Positions 43,958 through 51,942 of a stretch of DNA of 64,000 nt are shown one piece after another. Made by a program: the position numbers and the translations under genes. Origin of the DNA: Actinoplanes palleronii (lineage in GTDB: Bacteria > Actinomycetota > Actinomycetes > Mycobacteriales > Micromonosporaceae); assembly GCF_016862315.1 (NCBI RefSeq), contig NZ_BOMS01000013.1:1-64000 (forward strand), given 5' to 3'. Each line of letters opens with the position of its first letter. Within the stretch, counting starts at the first letter, position 1. The notes below the pieces were generated by a model. That model searched no databases. It saw nothing but the letters and a program-made list of their open reading frames with translations, and was not told the DNA's origin.

Positions 43958-45061
43958 GTGCGAGACGCGAAGGATACCGACGACGTCGTGGCGACCCGGA
44001 TGCGGGCGCTGCACGACGCAGACGCGGCCGGGCCGGTGGCCCCGGGCGGACCGGCCGGGCCACTGCGGTGGTCGGACATCGTGCCGGCCTGGGCCGAGGT
44101 CGACGGCCGTTCCGACGAGGCGCCCGGCTCCGGGCGTTCCGGGGGTGATGAGCATGGTCTGCCTGACGGACCTGGTGCGGCCGGCGCGGTTCCGCTGCCT
44201 GCCGGGGTGGAGGGTTATGCCTGGGAGATGGCGGGGGCACCAGAGCCGCTTCCCGGTGCCGGAGGGTTCGGCGGTGACCCGGGCCCGCCGCTTCCCGGTG
44301 CCGGTGCGTTCCGCGATGAGCCCGGGCCGGCGCTTCCCGGCGCCGGCGCGTTCGGTGATGACCCGGGTGGACCTCGGAAGTGGCTGCACGCCTTCGACCC
44401 GGGGCGGCCCGGTGTGCGGGCGCTGGCCGTGGTCGCCGTGGTGGTGGTGCTGGTCGCGGCGTTCCTGGCCTGGCAGTCGCGGCCCCGGGTGGAGCCGGTC
44501 GCGCCGGGCCCCGGTGTGACCCCGGCGGCCGGCCCGGTCGGCACGGTCGGTGCGGCGCCGGCCGGTGCGGGCCCGGTGGGTGCGGGCTCGGCCGGCGTAG
44601 CCAGTGCCTCGGCCGAGGTGGTGGTCGCGGTCGGCGGCAAGGTGCGCAAGCCCGGCCTGGTCCGGCTCGCGCCCGGCGCCCGGGTGGCCGACGCGCTGAC
44701 CGCGGCCGGCGGCGCCGACCCCGGGGTGGACGTTGCCGGGCTGAACCTGGCCCGCAAGGTCACCGACGGTGAGCTGATCATGGTGGGTGCGAGCCTGCCG
44801 CCGGGCGCCGTGCCCACGGCCGGCCCGGTCCCGTCGGGCGGTGCCGGTCCGGCGGGTGGGCTGGCGGGTGGGCTGGTCAACCTGAACACCGCGACCCTGG
44901 CGGACCTGGACGGGCTGCCCGGGGTCGGTCCGGTGCTGGCCCAGCGGATCCTGGACGCCCGGACGGCGCAGGGCGGGTTCCGGGCGGTCACCGACCTGCG
45001 CAAGGTGGACGGGATCGGGGACGCGCGGTTCGAGCAGCTCAAGGACCTGGTGACGGTGTGA
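43958..45061 (+). CDS. comEA: ComEA-like competence protein with helix-hairpin-helix domain
   Basis: Membrane-bound DNA-binding protein of the DNA-uptake machinery. Its 367 residues include a cytoplasmic N-terminal region with Gly/Pro-rich repeats (PLPGAGAFRDEPG, PALPGAGAFGDDPG), one membrane segment (about 150-170), and a SLBB-like domain (VVVAVGGKVRKPGLVRLAPGARVADALTAAGG region). Two C-terminal helix-hairpin-helix motifs follow (LNTATLADLDGLPGVGPVLAQRI). The GTG at 43958 lies 7 nt after CAGAAT. The stop overlaps comEC (GTGA). The repeat-rich N-terminal part is unusual for ComEA. Confidence 0.9.
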   Translation: MRDAKDTDDVVATRMRALHDADAAGPVAPGGPAGPLRWSDIVPAWAEVDGRSDEAPGSGRSGGDEHGLPDGPGAAGAVPLPAGVEGYAWEMAGAPEPLPGAGGFGGDPGPPLPGAGAFRDEPGPALPGAGAFGDDPGGPRKWLHAFDPGRPGVRALAVVAVVVVLVAAFLAWQSRPRVEPVAPGPGVTPAAGPVGTVGAAPAGAGPVGAGSAGVASASAEVVVAVGGKVRKPGLVRLAPGARVADALTAAGGADPGVDVAGLNLARKVTDGELIMVGASLPPGAVPTAGPVPSGGAGPAGGLAGGLVNLNTATLADLDGLPGVGPVLAQRILDARTAQGGFRAVTDLRKVDGIGDARFEQLKDLVTV

Positions 45062-47571
45062 GCGGCCGGGAGCCGCGGGCGGCGCCGGATCTGCGGCTGG
45101 CCGGGTTCACGGTGGGCGTCTGGCTGGCCGCGCTGGGCGCGCTGCACCAGGCGGCGCGCAGCGGGCTGCTCACCGGGGCGACCGCGCTGATCGTCGCGGG
45201 GGTGGGCGCACTGATCGGCCTGCGGCGCGCGTCTCCCCGCCGGCGTGCTGCCCCCGGGCACGGGCCTTCCGGGGCAGCGGTCCTCTCCGGGACGGCGGCC
45301 TCTTCCGGGACGGCGGCCTTCTTCGGGGCCGCCGCCTCTTCCCGGGCGGTGGTCTCTTCCCGGGCAGCGGTCTCTTCCCGGGCGGCTGCCTTTCCCGGGG
45401 CGCTGCGGTGGATCGGGGTGGCGCTGGCGCTCGGCGCCGGGTGCGGGGCGGTGGCCACCGCCGCCCGGGTCAGCGTGCGGGAGGCCGGTGCGCTGGTGGC
45501 GCTGATCGAGGCCGGTGACCCGGTGGAGGTGCGCGCGGTGGTCCGGGACGATCCGCGGGCGCTGCGCGGGACCGCCGGGCCGCCCACCTACCTGGTCGCG
45601 GTCGAGCTGGAACGGGTCCGCCGCACGGACGGCGGCGAACCGATCCGGCTGTCCGCGCGGGCCCTGGTGCTCGGCAGCGACCCGGGCTGGCGCGGCCTGC
45701 TGCCCGGCCAGCACCTGACCGCCACCGGGAAGCTGATGCCGCCCCGGCCCGGCGACCTGCGGGCGGCCGTCGTCTCGGTCCGCAAGCCGCCCCACCTGAT
45801 CGGCGAGCCGTCCTGGGCCCAGCGGGCCGCCGGCCGGCTCCGGGCCGGGCTGCAACGGGCCTGCGCGCCGCTGCCGGACGACTCCGGCGGCCTGCTCCCC
45901 GGCTTGGTCGTCGGGGACACCAGCCGGCTCGACCCGGCCCTGGAGGCCGACTTCCAGACCACCGGGATGACCCATCTGAACGCGGTCAGCGGCTCGAACG
46001 TGGCGATCATCCTGGGGGTGGTCCTCTTCGTGGTGCGCCGGACCGGGGCCGGGCCGGCGCTCTGCGCGGCGGTGTGCGCGGTGGCGCTGGCCGGCTTCGT
46101 GATCCTGGCCCGGCCGTCGCCGAGCGTGGTCCGTGCCGCCGCGATGGGGGCGATCGGCCTGCTCGGGCTGGCCTCCGGGCGCCCCCGGGCGGCGGTGCCG
46201 GCGCTGGCCGCGGCCGCCGCGGTGCTGCTGTTCGCCGACCCGGAGCTGGCGGCGGACGCCGGGTTCACGCTCTCCGTGCTGGCCACCGGCGGTCTGCTGC
46301 TGCTCGCCCCGGTCTGGCGGGACGCGCTGCGGGCCCGGGGCTGGCCACCCGGCGCGGCCGAGGCGCTGGCCGTGCCGGCCGCCGCCCAGGTGGCCTGCGG
46401 GCCGGTGATCGCCGGGCTGTCCGGCACGGTGAGCCTGGTCGCGGTGCCGGCCAACCTGGTCGTCGTCCCGGCGATCGCCCCGGCCACCCTGCTCGGGGTG
46501 GCCGCCGCGCTGCTCTCCCCGGTGTGGCCGGCCGGCGCCGAGTTCGCCGGCTGGCTCGCGCACTGGCCGGCCGCCTGGCTGGTGCTCGTCGCGCGGACCG
46601 GGGCGCGGGTACCGGCCGGCGCGCTGCCCTGGCCGGACGGGACGGCCGGCGCCCTGCTGCTGGGCGGGCTCACGGTGGTGTTCCTGATCGCGGCCCGCCG
46701 GGCGGTGGTCCGCAAGGTGTCCGCCGTGGTGGCGGTCTGCGCGGTGCTCGGCGCCCTGCCGGTACGACTGCTCGCCACCGGCTGGCCCCCGCCGCACTGG
46801 CTGGTGGTGGCCTGCTCGGTGGGGCAGGGTGACGCCCTGGTGCTGCCGGCCGGCCGGGGCCGGGCGGTGGTGGTCGACGCCGGGCCGGAGCCGGACCCGG
46901 TGGACCGGTGCCTGCGCCGGCTCGGGGTACGGCAGGTGGCGCTCTTCGCGGTCAGCCACTACCACGCGGATCACGTGGGTGGGGTGGACGGATTGTTCCG
47001 CGGCCGGGCGGTGGCGGCGGTGGTCGCGCCGGACTGGCCGGAGCCCGAGGGCGGCCGGGCGCAGGTCACCGCCGCCGCCGAGCGGGCCGGCACGCCGGTG
47101 CAGGCGGTCGGCCCGGGGTGGACCTACCAGCGGGACGGGCTGCGGCTCGAGGCGCTCGGCCCGCTGGAGCCGCTGCGGGGCACCAACTCAGACCCGAACA
47201 ACAACTCGCTGGTGCTGCGGGCCACGGTGGCCGGCCGCAGCGTGCTGCTGCTCGGTGACGCGGAGACCGAGGAGCAGGCCGACCTGGTCGAGCGGCTAGG
47301 GCCGGCGGCGCTGCGGGCCGACGTGCTGAAGGTGGCGCACCACGGCAGCGCGCTGCAGTCGCCGGAGCTGCTGGACGCGGTGGACCCGGCGGTGGCGCTG
47401 GTCTCGGTGGGGGTGGGCAACGACTACCGGCATCCGAACCCGGCGCTGATGTCCCGCCTGGCCACCGACGGCGCGCGGGTGCTGCGGACCGACCTCTCCG
47501 GCGATCTCGCGGTGCTCAGCGCGGCCGGCGGCGACCTGGCCGTGACCACGCGCGGGGCGGAGAGCGGCTGA
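45058..47571 (+). CDS. comEC: ComEC/Rec2-family DNA internalisation protein
   Basis: Polytopic membrane channel for single-stranded DNA uptake. The 837-residue protein has an N-terminal region of membrane helices and an OB-like soluble domain. The competence domain follows (GLVVGDTSRLDPALEADFQTTGMTHLNAVSGSNVAII region, then about eight helices). A C-terminal metallo-beta-lactamase-like domain contains AVSHYHADHVGG (HxHxDH variant) and VLKVAHHGSALQSPELL. The GTG overlaps the comEA stop by 4 bp, so the pair is translationally coupled. The position equals Rv2414c. Functional competence is not demonstrated for the lineage. Confidence 0.93.
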   Translation: MSGREPRAAPDLRLAGFTVGVWLAALGALHQAARSGLLTGATALIVAGVGALIGLRRASPRRRAAPGHGPSGAAVLSGTAASSGTAAFFGAAASSRAVVSSRAAVSSRAAAFPGALRWIGVALALGAGCGAVATAARVSVREAGALVALIEAGDPVEVRAVVRDDPRALRGTAGPPTYLVAVELERVRRTDGGEPIRLSARALVLGSDPGWRGLLPGQHLTATGKLMPPRPGDLRAAVVSVRKPPHLIGEPSWAQRAAGRLRAGLQRACAPLPDDSGGLLPGLVVGDTSRLDPALEADFQTTGMTHLNAVSGSNVAIILGVVLFVVRRTGAGPALCAAVCAVALAGFVILARPSPSVVRAAAMGAIGLLGLASGRPRAAVPALAAAAAVLLFADPELAADAGFTLSVLATGGLLLLAPVWRDALRARGWPPGAAEALAVPAAAQVACGPVIAGLSGTVSLVAVPANLVVVPAIAPATLLGVAAALLSPVWPAGAEFAGWLAHWPAAWLVLVARTGARVPAGALPWPDGTAGALLLGGLTVVFLIAARRAVVRKVSAVVAVCAVLGALPVRLLATGWPPPHWLVVACSVGQGDALVLPAGRGRAVVVDAGPEPDPVDRCLRRLGVRQVALFAVSHYHADHVGGVDGLFRGRAVAAVVAPDWPEPEGGRAQVTAAAERAGTPVQAVGPGWTYQRDGLRLEALGPLEPLRGTNSDPNNNSLVLRATVAGRSVLLLGDAETEEQADLVERLGPAALRADVLKVAHHGSALQSPELLDAVDPAVALVSVGVGNDYRHPNPALMSRLATDGARVLRTDLSGDLAVLSAAGGDLAVTTRGAESG

Positions 47572-47894
47572 ACACCTGGGGTGAGCCGGCCGAAGCGGCG
47601 CCCCCGAAGCAGCAGCTGCCTCAAGGGGCCGCAAGAGCGGCGGCGGCCCAAGAGCGGGTGGCCCGCGGGCCGGCCGCCCGGTGCAAGAACGACATGCCGG
47701 AGGGCGAGGAGGTATTTCCGGCACCGGGTGCGACCCGGGACCGTCGGCGGTGGCCCGCCACCTCGCCGGACGATCCCGCAGGTCAGATTGTCTGACATAT
47801 CCTTGCGTGCCGATATGTCTGGTTTCGCGTTCCGTGATCGATAGAGCTGCGCCAAAGAGTGAGCCTCGCCGGAGTGTCCGCCGGACGTGCGACG
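47572..47894. other. Intergenic region between comEC and holA
   Basis: This 323-bp stretch carries no credible gene. An 87-codon Arg-rich frame at 47581-47844 has no recognisable domain and no ribosome-binding site. The right part is unusually AT-containing and holds two inverted repeats at 47782-47819. I see nothing else to name in the left part. Confidence 0.6.
47782..47819. promoter_or_regulatory. Two overlapping inverted repeats upstream of holA (operator-like)
   Basis: GTCAGA-TTG-TCTGAC (47782-47796) is perfect. GACATATC-N10-GATATGTC (47794-47819) is also perfect, and its left end shares GAC with the first repeat. Such dyads are typical of dimeric repressor sites. A -35-like TTGTCT at 47788-47793 lies inside. 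The bound regulator is unknown. Confidence 0.5.
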
Positions 47895-48878
47895 ATGTCG
47901 GGCGTGAACGCCGCGCCACCACCCTTGTTGCTGCTCGTCCAAGGCGATGAGGAACTGCTCGCCGCCCGTGCCGTCACCGCGGCGGTGGAAGCGGCTCGAG
48001 CCGCCGACCCGGGCGCGGACGTCCGGGAATACGAGGCCGGCCAGCTGAGTCCGGGTGAGGTCGCCGAGATGCTCAGCCCGTCGCTGTTCGGCGGGCGGCG
48101 GGTGCTGGTCCTGCGCAACGGGCAGGACGCGCGCAAGGAACTGGCCGCCGCGCTGCTGTCGTACGCGAAGAATCCGGACCCGGAGGTCACGCTGATCGTC
48201 ACCCATCCGGGTGGCGCCAAGGGCAAGGCGTTCGCCGACGGCCTGCAGAAGGCCGGCGCGACGGTGGTGCCCGCGATGAAGCTGAAGAACGACCGGGAGC
48301 GGACCGCGTTCGTCCGGGACGAGTTCCGCCGGGCCGGCGGCCGGTGCGACGAGGCGACCGCGGCCGCGCTGCTCGCCGCGGTCGGCAACGACCTGCGGGA
48401 GATCGCGGCGGCCTGCTCGCAGCTGCTCGCCGACACCGACGGCAAGGTCACCGAGGCGGTGGTCGCCCGGTATTACAAGGGCCGGGCCGAGGTCAGCGGC
48501 TTCACGGTGGCGGACGCGGCGATGGTCGGCGACCTGCCCGGCGCGCTCGAGGCGCTGCGCTGGGCACTGCACGTCGGGGTCGACCCGGTGCCGATCGCGG
48601 ACGCGCTGGCCGACGGGGTGCGGACGGTCGCGCGGGTGGCGTCGGCCGGCAAGGGCAATCCGTACCAGATGGCCAGCACGCTCGGCATGCCGGCTTGGAA
48701 GATCCAGAAGGCACAGGAGCGCAGCCGCGGCTGGACGCCGGACGGGCTGGTCGACGCGATGCGCGCCGCCGCGGTCTGCAACGCGGCGGTCAAGGGCGGC
48801 GCCGAGGACCGTGGGTACGCGCTGGAACAGGCCGTCTTCGCGGTGGCCGCGGCGCGCCGGTCCGGCGGTGCCCGATGA
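47895..48878 (+). CDS. holA: DNA polymerase III subunit delta
   Basis: Clamp-loader subunit that opens the beta clamp. The 327-residue protein has the fold features LLLVQGDEELLAARAV at the N-terminus and a C-terminal helical domain containing GMPAWKIQKAQERSRGW. I chose ATG 47895; GTG 47859 would add 12 residues and GTG 47904 would remove 3. The position after comEC matches Rv2413c. The next gene overlaps by 4 bp (ATGA). Confidence 0.93.
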   Translation: MSGVNAAPPPLLLLVQGDEELLAARAVTAAVEAARAADPGADVREYEAGQLSPGEVAEMLSPSLFGGRRVLVLRNGQDARKELAAALLSYAKNPDPEVTLIVTHPGGAKGKAFADGLQKAGATVVPAMKLKNDRERTAFVRDEFRRAGGRCDEATAAALLAAVGNDLREIAAACSQLLADTDGKVTEAVVARYYKGRAEVSGFTVADAAMVGDLPGALEALRWALHVGVDPVPIADALADGVRTVARVASAGKGNPYQMASTLGMPAWKIQKAQERSRGWTPDGLVDAMRAAAVCNAAVKGGAEDRGYALEQAVFAVAAARRSGGAR

Positions 48879-49504
48879 CCCGCACGGTGCGTTCCCGGCG
48901 GGCCGGCGCGGCACATCAGCCGATGTACGCCCGGATGCTGCGCCTGCGCCACCTCAGCCCGAGCGGGCTGCTCTGCTTCGTCTTCCTGGAGGGCGCGATC
49001 GCGCTCGGCCTGCTGCTCGCCCTGGCCGAGCTGGTCAACTGGTGGGGTGTGCTGGTGCTGCCGTTCGCGGTGGCGGTGATGGTGAAGTTCAACGATCTGA
49101 TGGCCGGGTGGCTGGCGCCGCCGCCCGCCGAGCCGGTGGCCGCCCGGGTCGCCGTGCAGCGGGCCGAGCGGGACACGTACCGGCCGCGCGGCGGGGGGCA
49201 TGCGACCGAGTGGCCGCCGCCGCGGGTGCGGGCGCCGGTCGTGACGCCGCTGCCGGTGGAGCCGGCGCAGGGCCGGTCGACCGGGGTGGTCTGGTTCCCG
49301 CCGGAGAACGGGCCCGGCCGGCCGATCCAGGGCGGCCGTTACTCCGGGGGCGAGCCGGTGCGGGACGGGCGCTACCCGGCCGGCGCCGAGCAGCGGGCGG
49401 CCGGTCCGGCGGTTAACACGGCGCCGGTGCGCCGGCCGTGGACCGACGACGGTGACGTGCGGCAGCAGATGGCCCGGCAGTCCGCGGTGCGCCGCTACGA
49501 GTGA
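48875..49504 (+). CDS. Small membrane protein of unknown function
   Basis: The 209-residue protein has a basic N-terminal tail and two membrane segments (about 30-52 and 56-73, with GLLCFVFLEGAIALGLLLALAEL). A hydrophilic C-terminal region of about 130 residues follows, rich in Pro, Gly and Arg. The ATG overlaps the holA stop (ATGA), so it is co-translated. No family recognised. The C-terminal tail probably lies in the cytoplasm, by the charge pattern. Confidence 0.8.
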   Translation: MTRTVRSRRAGAAHQPMYARMLRLRHLSPSGLLCFVFLEGAIALGLLLALAELVNWWGVLVLPFAVAVMVKFNDLMAGWLAPPPAEPVAARVAVQRAERDTYRPRGGGHATEWPPPRVRAPVVTPLPVEPAQGRSTGVVWFPPENGPGRPIQGGRYSGGEPVRDGRYPAGAEQRAAGPAVNTAPVRRPWTDDGDVRQQMARQSAVRRYE

Positions 49505-49514
49505 CGACGGATCA

Positions 49515-49550
49515 AGCAAGCCCCGAGCGGATCCCGCCCGGGGCTTTGCT
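49515..49550 (+). terminator. Intrinsic terminator after the membrane protein gene
   Basis: A near-perfect stem (49515-49525 with 49539-49550, one extra T) lies 10 bp after the stop and is followed by TTGT. Confidence 0.75.
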
Positions 49551-49579
49551 TTGTCCGTACCACAGCGGGAAAAACGAAT

Positions 49580-49617
49580 CGGGCACCGCGCGGACCTTGA
49601 GAGTCCAGCGGTGCCCG
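49580..49617 (-). terminator. Terminator of rpsT
   Basis: A 10-bp stem (49580-49589 with 49608-49617) with inner ggac/gtcc pairing is followed on the minus strand by GATTCG and five T. It lies about 77 bp after the rpsT stop. Confidence 0.8.
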
Positions 49618-49693
49618 GTTTCGCTCTGCCCGCCCGCCGGCGGGCGGAGCCAGTGACCGCATCGCTGCGGCCGCTGAATGTGATCCGAAAGGA

Positions 49694-49960
49694 TCAGGCG
49701 GACAGCGAGGCGATCTTCTTGGCGATAGCCGACTTACGGTTGGCCGCCTGGTTCTTGTGAATGACGCCCTTGCTGACAGCCTTGTCCAGCTGACGCGAGG
49801 CGTCACGCAGCAGAGCGGTAGCCGACTCGTTGTTACCGGACGCGCTCGCCTCGTGAAGCTTGCGGATCACGGTCTTCAGCGAAGACTTGACCGACTTGTT
49901 GCGCAGACGGGCCTTCTCGTTCTGCCGGTTGCGCTTGATCTGGGACTTGATGTTCGCCAC
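49694..49960 (-). CDS. rpsT: 30S ribosomal protein S20
   Basis: The 88-residue basic, helical protein binds 16S rRNA. It starts [23 protein letters not shown], diagnostic of S20, and contains [22 protein letters not shown]-like sequence near its end. The GTG at 49960 is the start. It is alone on its strand, with its own terminator at 49580-49617. The upstream 157 bp before the phosphotransferase stop carries no other gene; TAGACC- and TAGTCA-like promoter elements are visible there but not conclusive. Position equals Rv2412. Confidence 0.98.
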   Translation of the reverse strand: MANIKSQIKRNRQNEKARLRNKSVKSSLKTVIRKLHEASASGNNESATALLRDASRQLDKAVSKGVIHKNQAANRKSAIAKKIASLSA

Positions 49961-50117
49961 GCGACAGCCTTGTCCTGACTAGTTCGGAAAAATGGTCTAA
50001 ACGAATGGCTGCCGCGCTCTGAACACCGCTCCGGCAGGGCCGGAGAGAATGACCACAGCGTGTCACCACACGCGATGGACCAGACTACCAGCACGCCTCC
50101 GAGCCGCCAAAACGGCG

Positions 50118-51122
50118 TCAGCGGCGGAGCCAGCCGCGCCTGGCCGGGGCGGTGTCCCAGCCCCGGCGTTCGGCGAGCCAGGCGAGGGCCTGCTCGCCGC
50201 TGAACCGCTGGTGCTGGCGGCTGTGCGGCGACGCGCTGCTCGGCCCGCCGCCGGCCCGGACCAGCCAGTAGCCGGAGAGGGCCGCCAGAGCGCCGTCCAC
50301 GCCCTCGTCCGGCGCGCCCCAGGCCCGGAGCACGGCGTCGGTGTCCAGGCCGCTGGCGTACGCGCTGACCAGCAGCGTGACCGTGTCGAACCAGGGTGCG
50401 CCGAGGCACGGCCAGGTCCAGTCGCAGAGCCAGGCCCGGCCGCCGGCGTCGATCATCACGTTGTCCAGCCGCAGGTCGCCGTGCATCAGGGCGTCGCCGG
50501 CGACCAGGTCGGGCAGGGCGCGTTCCAGCGTGGCCAGCTCGGCGAGCCGCTGCGGCGCGATCGTGGTGGTGGCCGGTTCCGGCATCGGCTCGCGGCGCTT
50601 GGCGATCAGCGACCACCAGGACATCTCGCCGCGCACGATCTCCGGCAGCCCGGGCAGGCCGACGGCGAGCAGCGCCGGTGACGGGTGGGCCAGCGCGGTG
50701 GCCGCCGCCGACCAGGTGCGCAGGGCCGACTGGAGATCGTCGCGGGACCAGGGGAGCGGTGGGATCCGGCCGTCGATCGCCTCGAGGCACAGGACGTACC
50801 AGCCGGCGTCGGTCATGGTCCAGAGCGGACGGGCGGCGGTCACTTCCGGGGGCAGGGCCGCGGTGATGGCGGCTTCCCGGGCGTACCACTCGGCGGTGGG
50901 GTCGCCCAGCGGTGCGGCCTTCACGAACACGCCGGCGCCGGCCTCGGTGTCGAGCACGGCGGCGAAGGCCCGGGTGAAACCGCCGCCGGCGCTGCGCGCG
51001 GCGGACACCGGGGAGCCGAGGCGCGCGGTGATCGCCCGGCGCACGGGTTCCGGCAGGTCGGGCCAATCCGGGCGTACGGCGGTGGCGTCGTAGGGAATCT
51101 CGGGCAGGGTGATCGGCCGCAT
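50118..51122 (-). CDS. Aminoglycoside phosphotransferase-family kinase
   Basis: The 334-residue protein has the kinase catalytic loop HGDLRLDNVMID (about 213-224) and the metal-binding segment WLCDWTWPCLGAPWFD. Such kinases phosphorylate antibiotics or other small metabolites; the substrate is unknown and resistance should not be assumed. The ATG at 51122 diverges from the DUF4240 gene (67 bp). It lies 157 bp upstream of rpsT on the same strand. Confidence 0.88.
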   Translation of the reverse strand: MRPITLPEIPYDATAVRPDWPDLPEPVRRAITARLGSPVSAARSAGGGFTRAFAAVLDTEAGAGVFVKAAPLGDPTAEWYAREAAITAALPPEVTAARPLWTMTDAGWYVLCLEAIDGRIPPLPWSRDDLQSALRTWSAAATALAHPSPALLAVGLPGLPEIVRGEMSWWSLIAKRREPMPEPATTTIAPQRLAELATLERALPDLVAGDALMHGDLRLDNVMIDAGGRAWLCDWTWPCLGAPWFDTVTLLVSAYASGLDTDAVLRAWGAPDEGVDGALAALSGYWLVRAGGGPSSASPHSRQHQRFSGEQALAWLAERRGWDTAPARRGWLRR

Positions 51123-51189
51123 GGGCCCATCTTGCCGTCACCGACCGTGTCAGCGAAGGACTGTCGTACCGCACTGGCAGGATCGTCGT

Positions 51190-51723
51190 ATGCGAACCGA
51201 CGATTTCTGGGCGGTCATCGACCGCGCCACCGCCGCCCGGCCGGCGTCCCCCGCCGAGGTGGCCGAGCGCGCCGTCGCCGACCTGGCCACCCGTGACCCG
51301 GAGGAGATCGTCGCCTGGGGCCGCCACCTGGACAAGGTGATGGTGGCCTCCGGCACCGAGGACCTCTGGGCCGCGGCCTATCTGATCAACAGCGGCGCCG
51401 ACGAGGCGGGCTTCGACGCGTTCCGGGGCTGGCTGATCGCGCACGGGCGCAAGGCGGTGGCCGCCGCCGTCCCGGCACCCGACGTGCTGGCCAACGTGGT
51501 GGCGATCAAGGAGGGCGCCGACACCGGCGCCGTCTTCGAGGCCGAGGAGGTGCTCGGCATCGCCGCCCGGGCCTATGAGGAGGCCACCGGCACGCCGCTG
51601 CCCGCCGAGGACCGGCCCCGGCACCGGCCGGAGGTGGCCGACCTGTGGGACTTCGACAACGAGGACGAGATGCGCCGCCGGCTGCCCCGGCTCTCCGCGC
51701 TGTTCCTGGAGCCGCCGGACTGA
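51190..51723 (+). CDS. DUF4240 family protein
   Basis: The 177-residue soluble protein begins MRTDDFWAVIDRA, the typical N-terminus of DUF4240, and has FRGWLIAHGRKAV in the middle. Function of the family is unknown. CAGGAT ends 6 nt before the ATG, so a leaderless mRNA is possible. The last codons (LFLEPPD) lie in the first unit of a 43-44 bp tandem repeat. The open frame to the left, 51109, lacks homology. Confidence 0.85.
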   Translation: MRTDDFWAVIDRATAARPASPAEVAERAVADLATRDPEEIVAWGRHLDKVMVASGTEDLWAAAYLINSGADEAGFDAFRGWLIAHGRKAVAAAVPAPDVLANVVAIKEGADTGAVFEAEEVLGIAARAYEEATGTPLPAEDRPRHRPEVADLWDFDNEDEMRRRLPRLSALFLEPPD

Positions 51724-51830
51724 TCCGGCCGCGCGGGAGGCGCTGTTCCTGGAGCGGCCGGACTGTTCCCGGCTGTGCGGGAGGCGCTCTTCCTGGAGCG
51801 GCCGGACGGATCCCGGCTGCGCGGGAGGCG
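51700..51830. repeat. Three tandem copies of a 43-44 bp unit
   Basis: Units at 51700-51742, 51743-51786 and 51787-51830 share cttcctggagcggccgga and gcgggaggcg. The first covers the end of the DUF4240 gene; the others lie in the gap before lepA. Confidence 0.8.
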
Positions 51831-51942
51831 CCGGAACGGGTGTGATCGGACCTGCCCCCGCGGGCGTGGGACGATAGGGGGCGCCGGCGTTCGACCGGCG
51901 ACACCCGCATCCGCAGAACCATCCCGAGAAGAACGGACGACC

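Noticed and set aside
44215-46974. 919-codon minus-strand open frame over comEA and comEC
   Set aside because: It is the shadow of comEA-comEC, with low-complexity Arg/Gly/Ala translation and no domain.
47581-47844. 87-codon frame between comEC and holA
   Set aside because: Arg/Pro-rich, no ribosome-binding site or domain; the frame runs through the inverted repeats. Kept as intergenic.
47572-49960. tRNA or small RNA genes in the gaps around holA and rpsT
   Set aside because: No cloverleaf with a GTTC-type T-loop and CCA-compatible acceptor was found by eye; a tRNAscan-SE run would be decisive.
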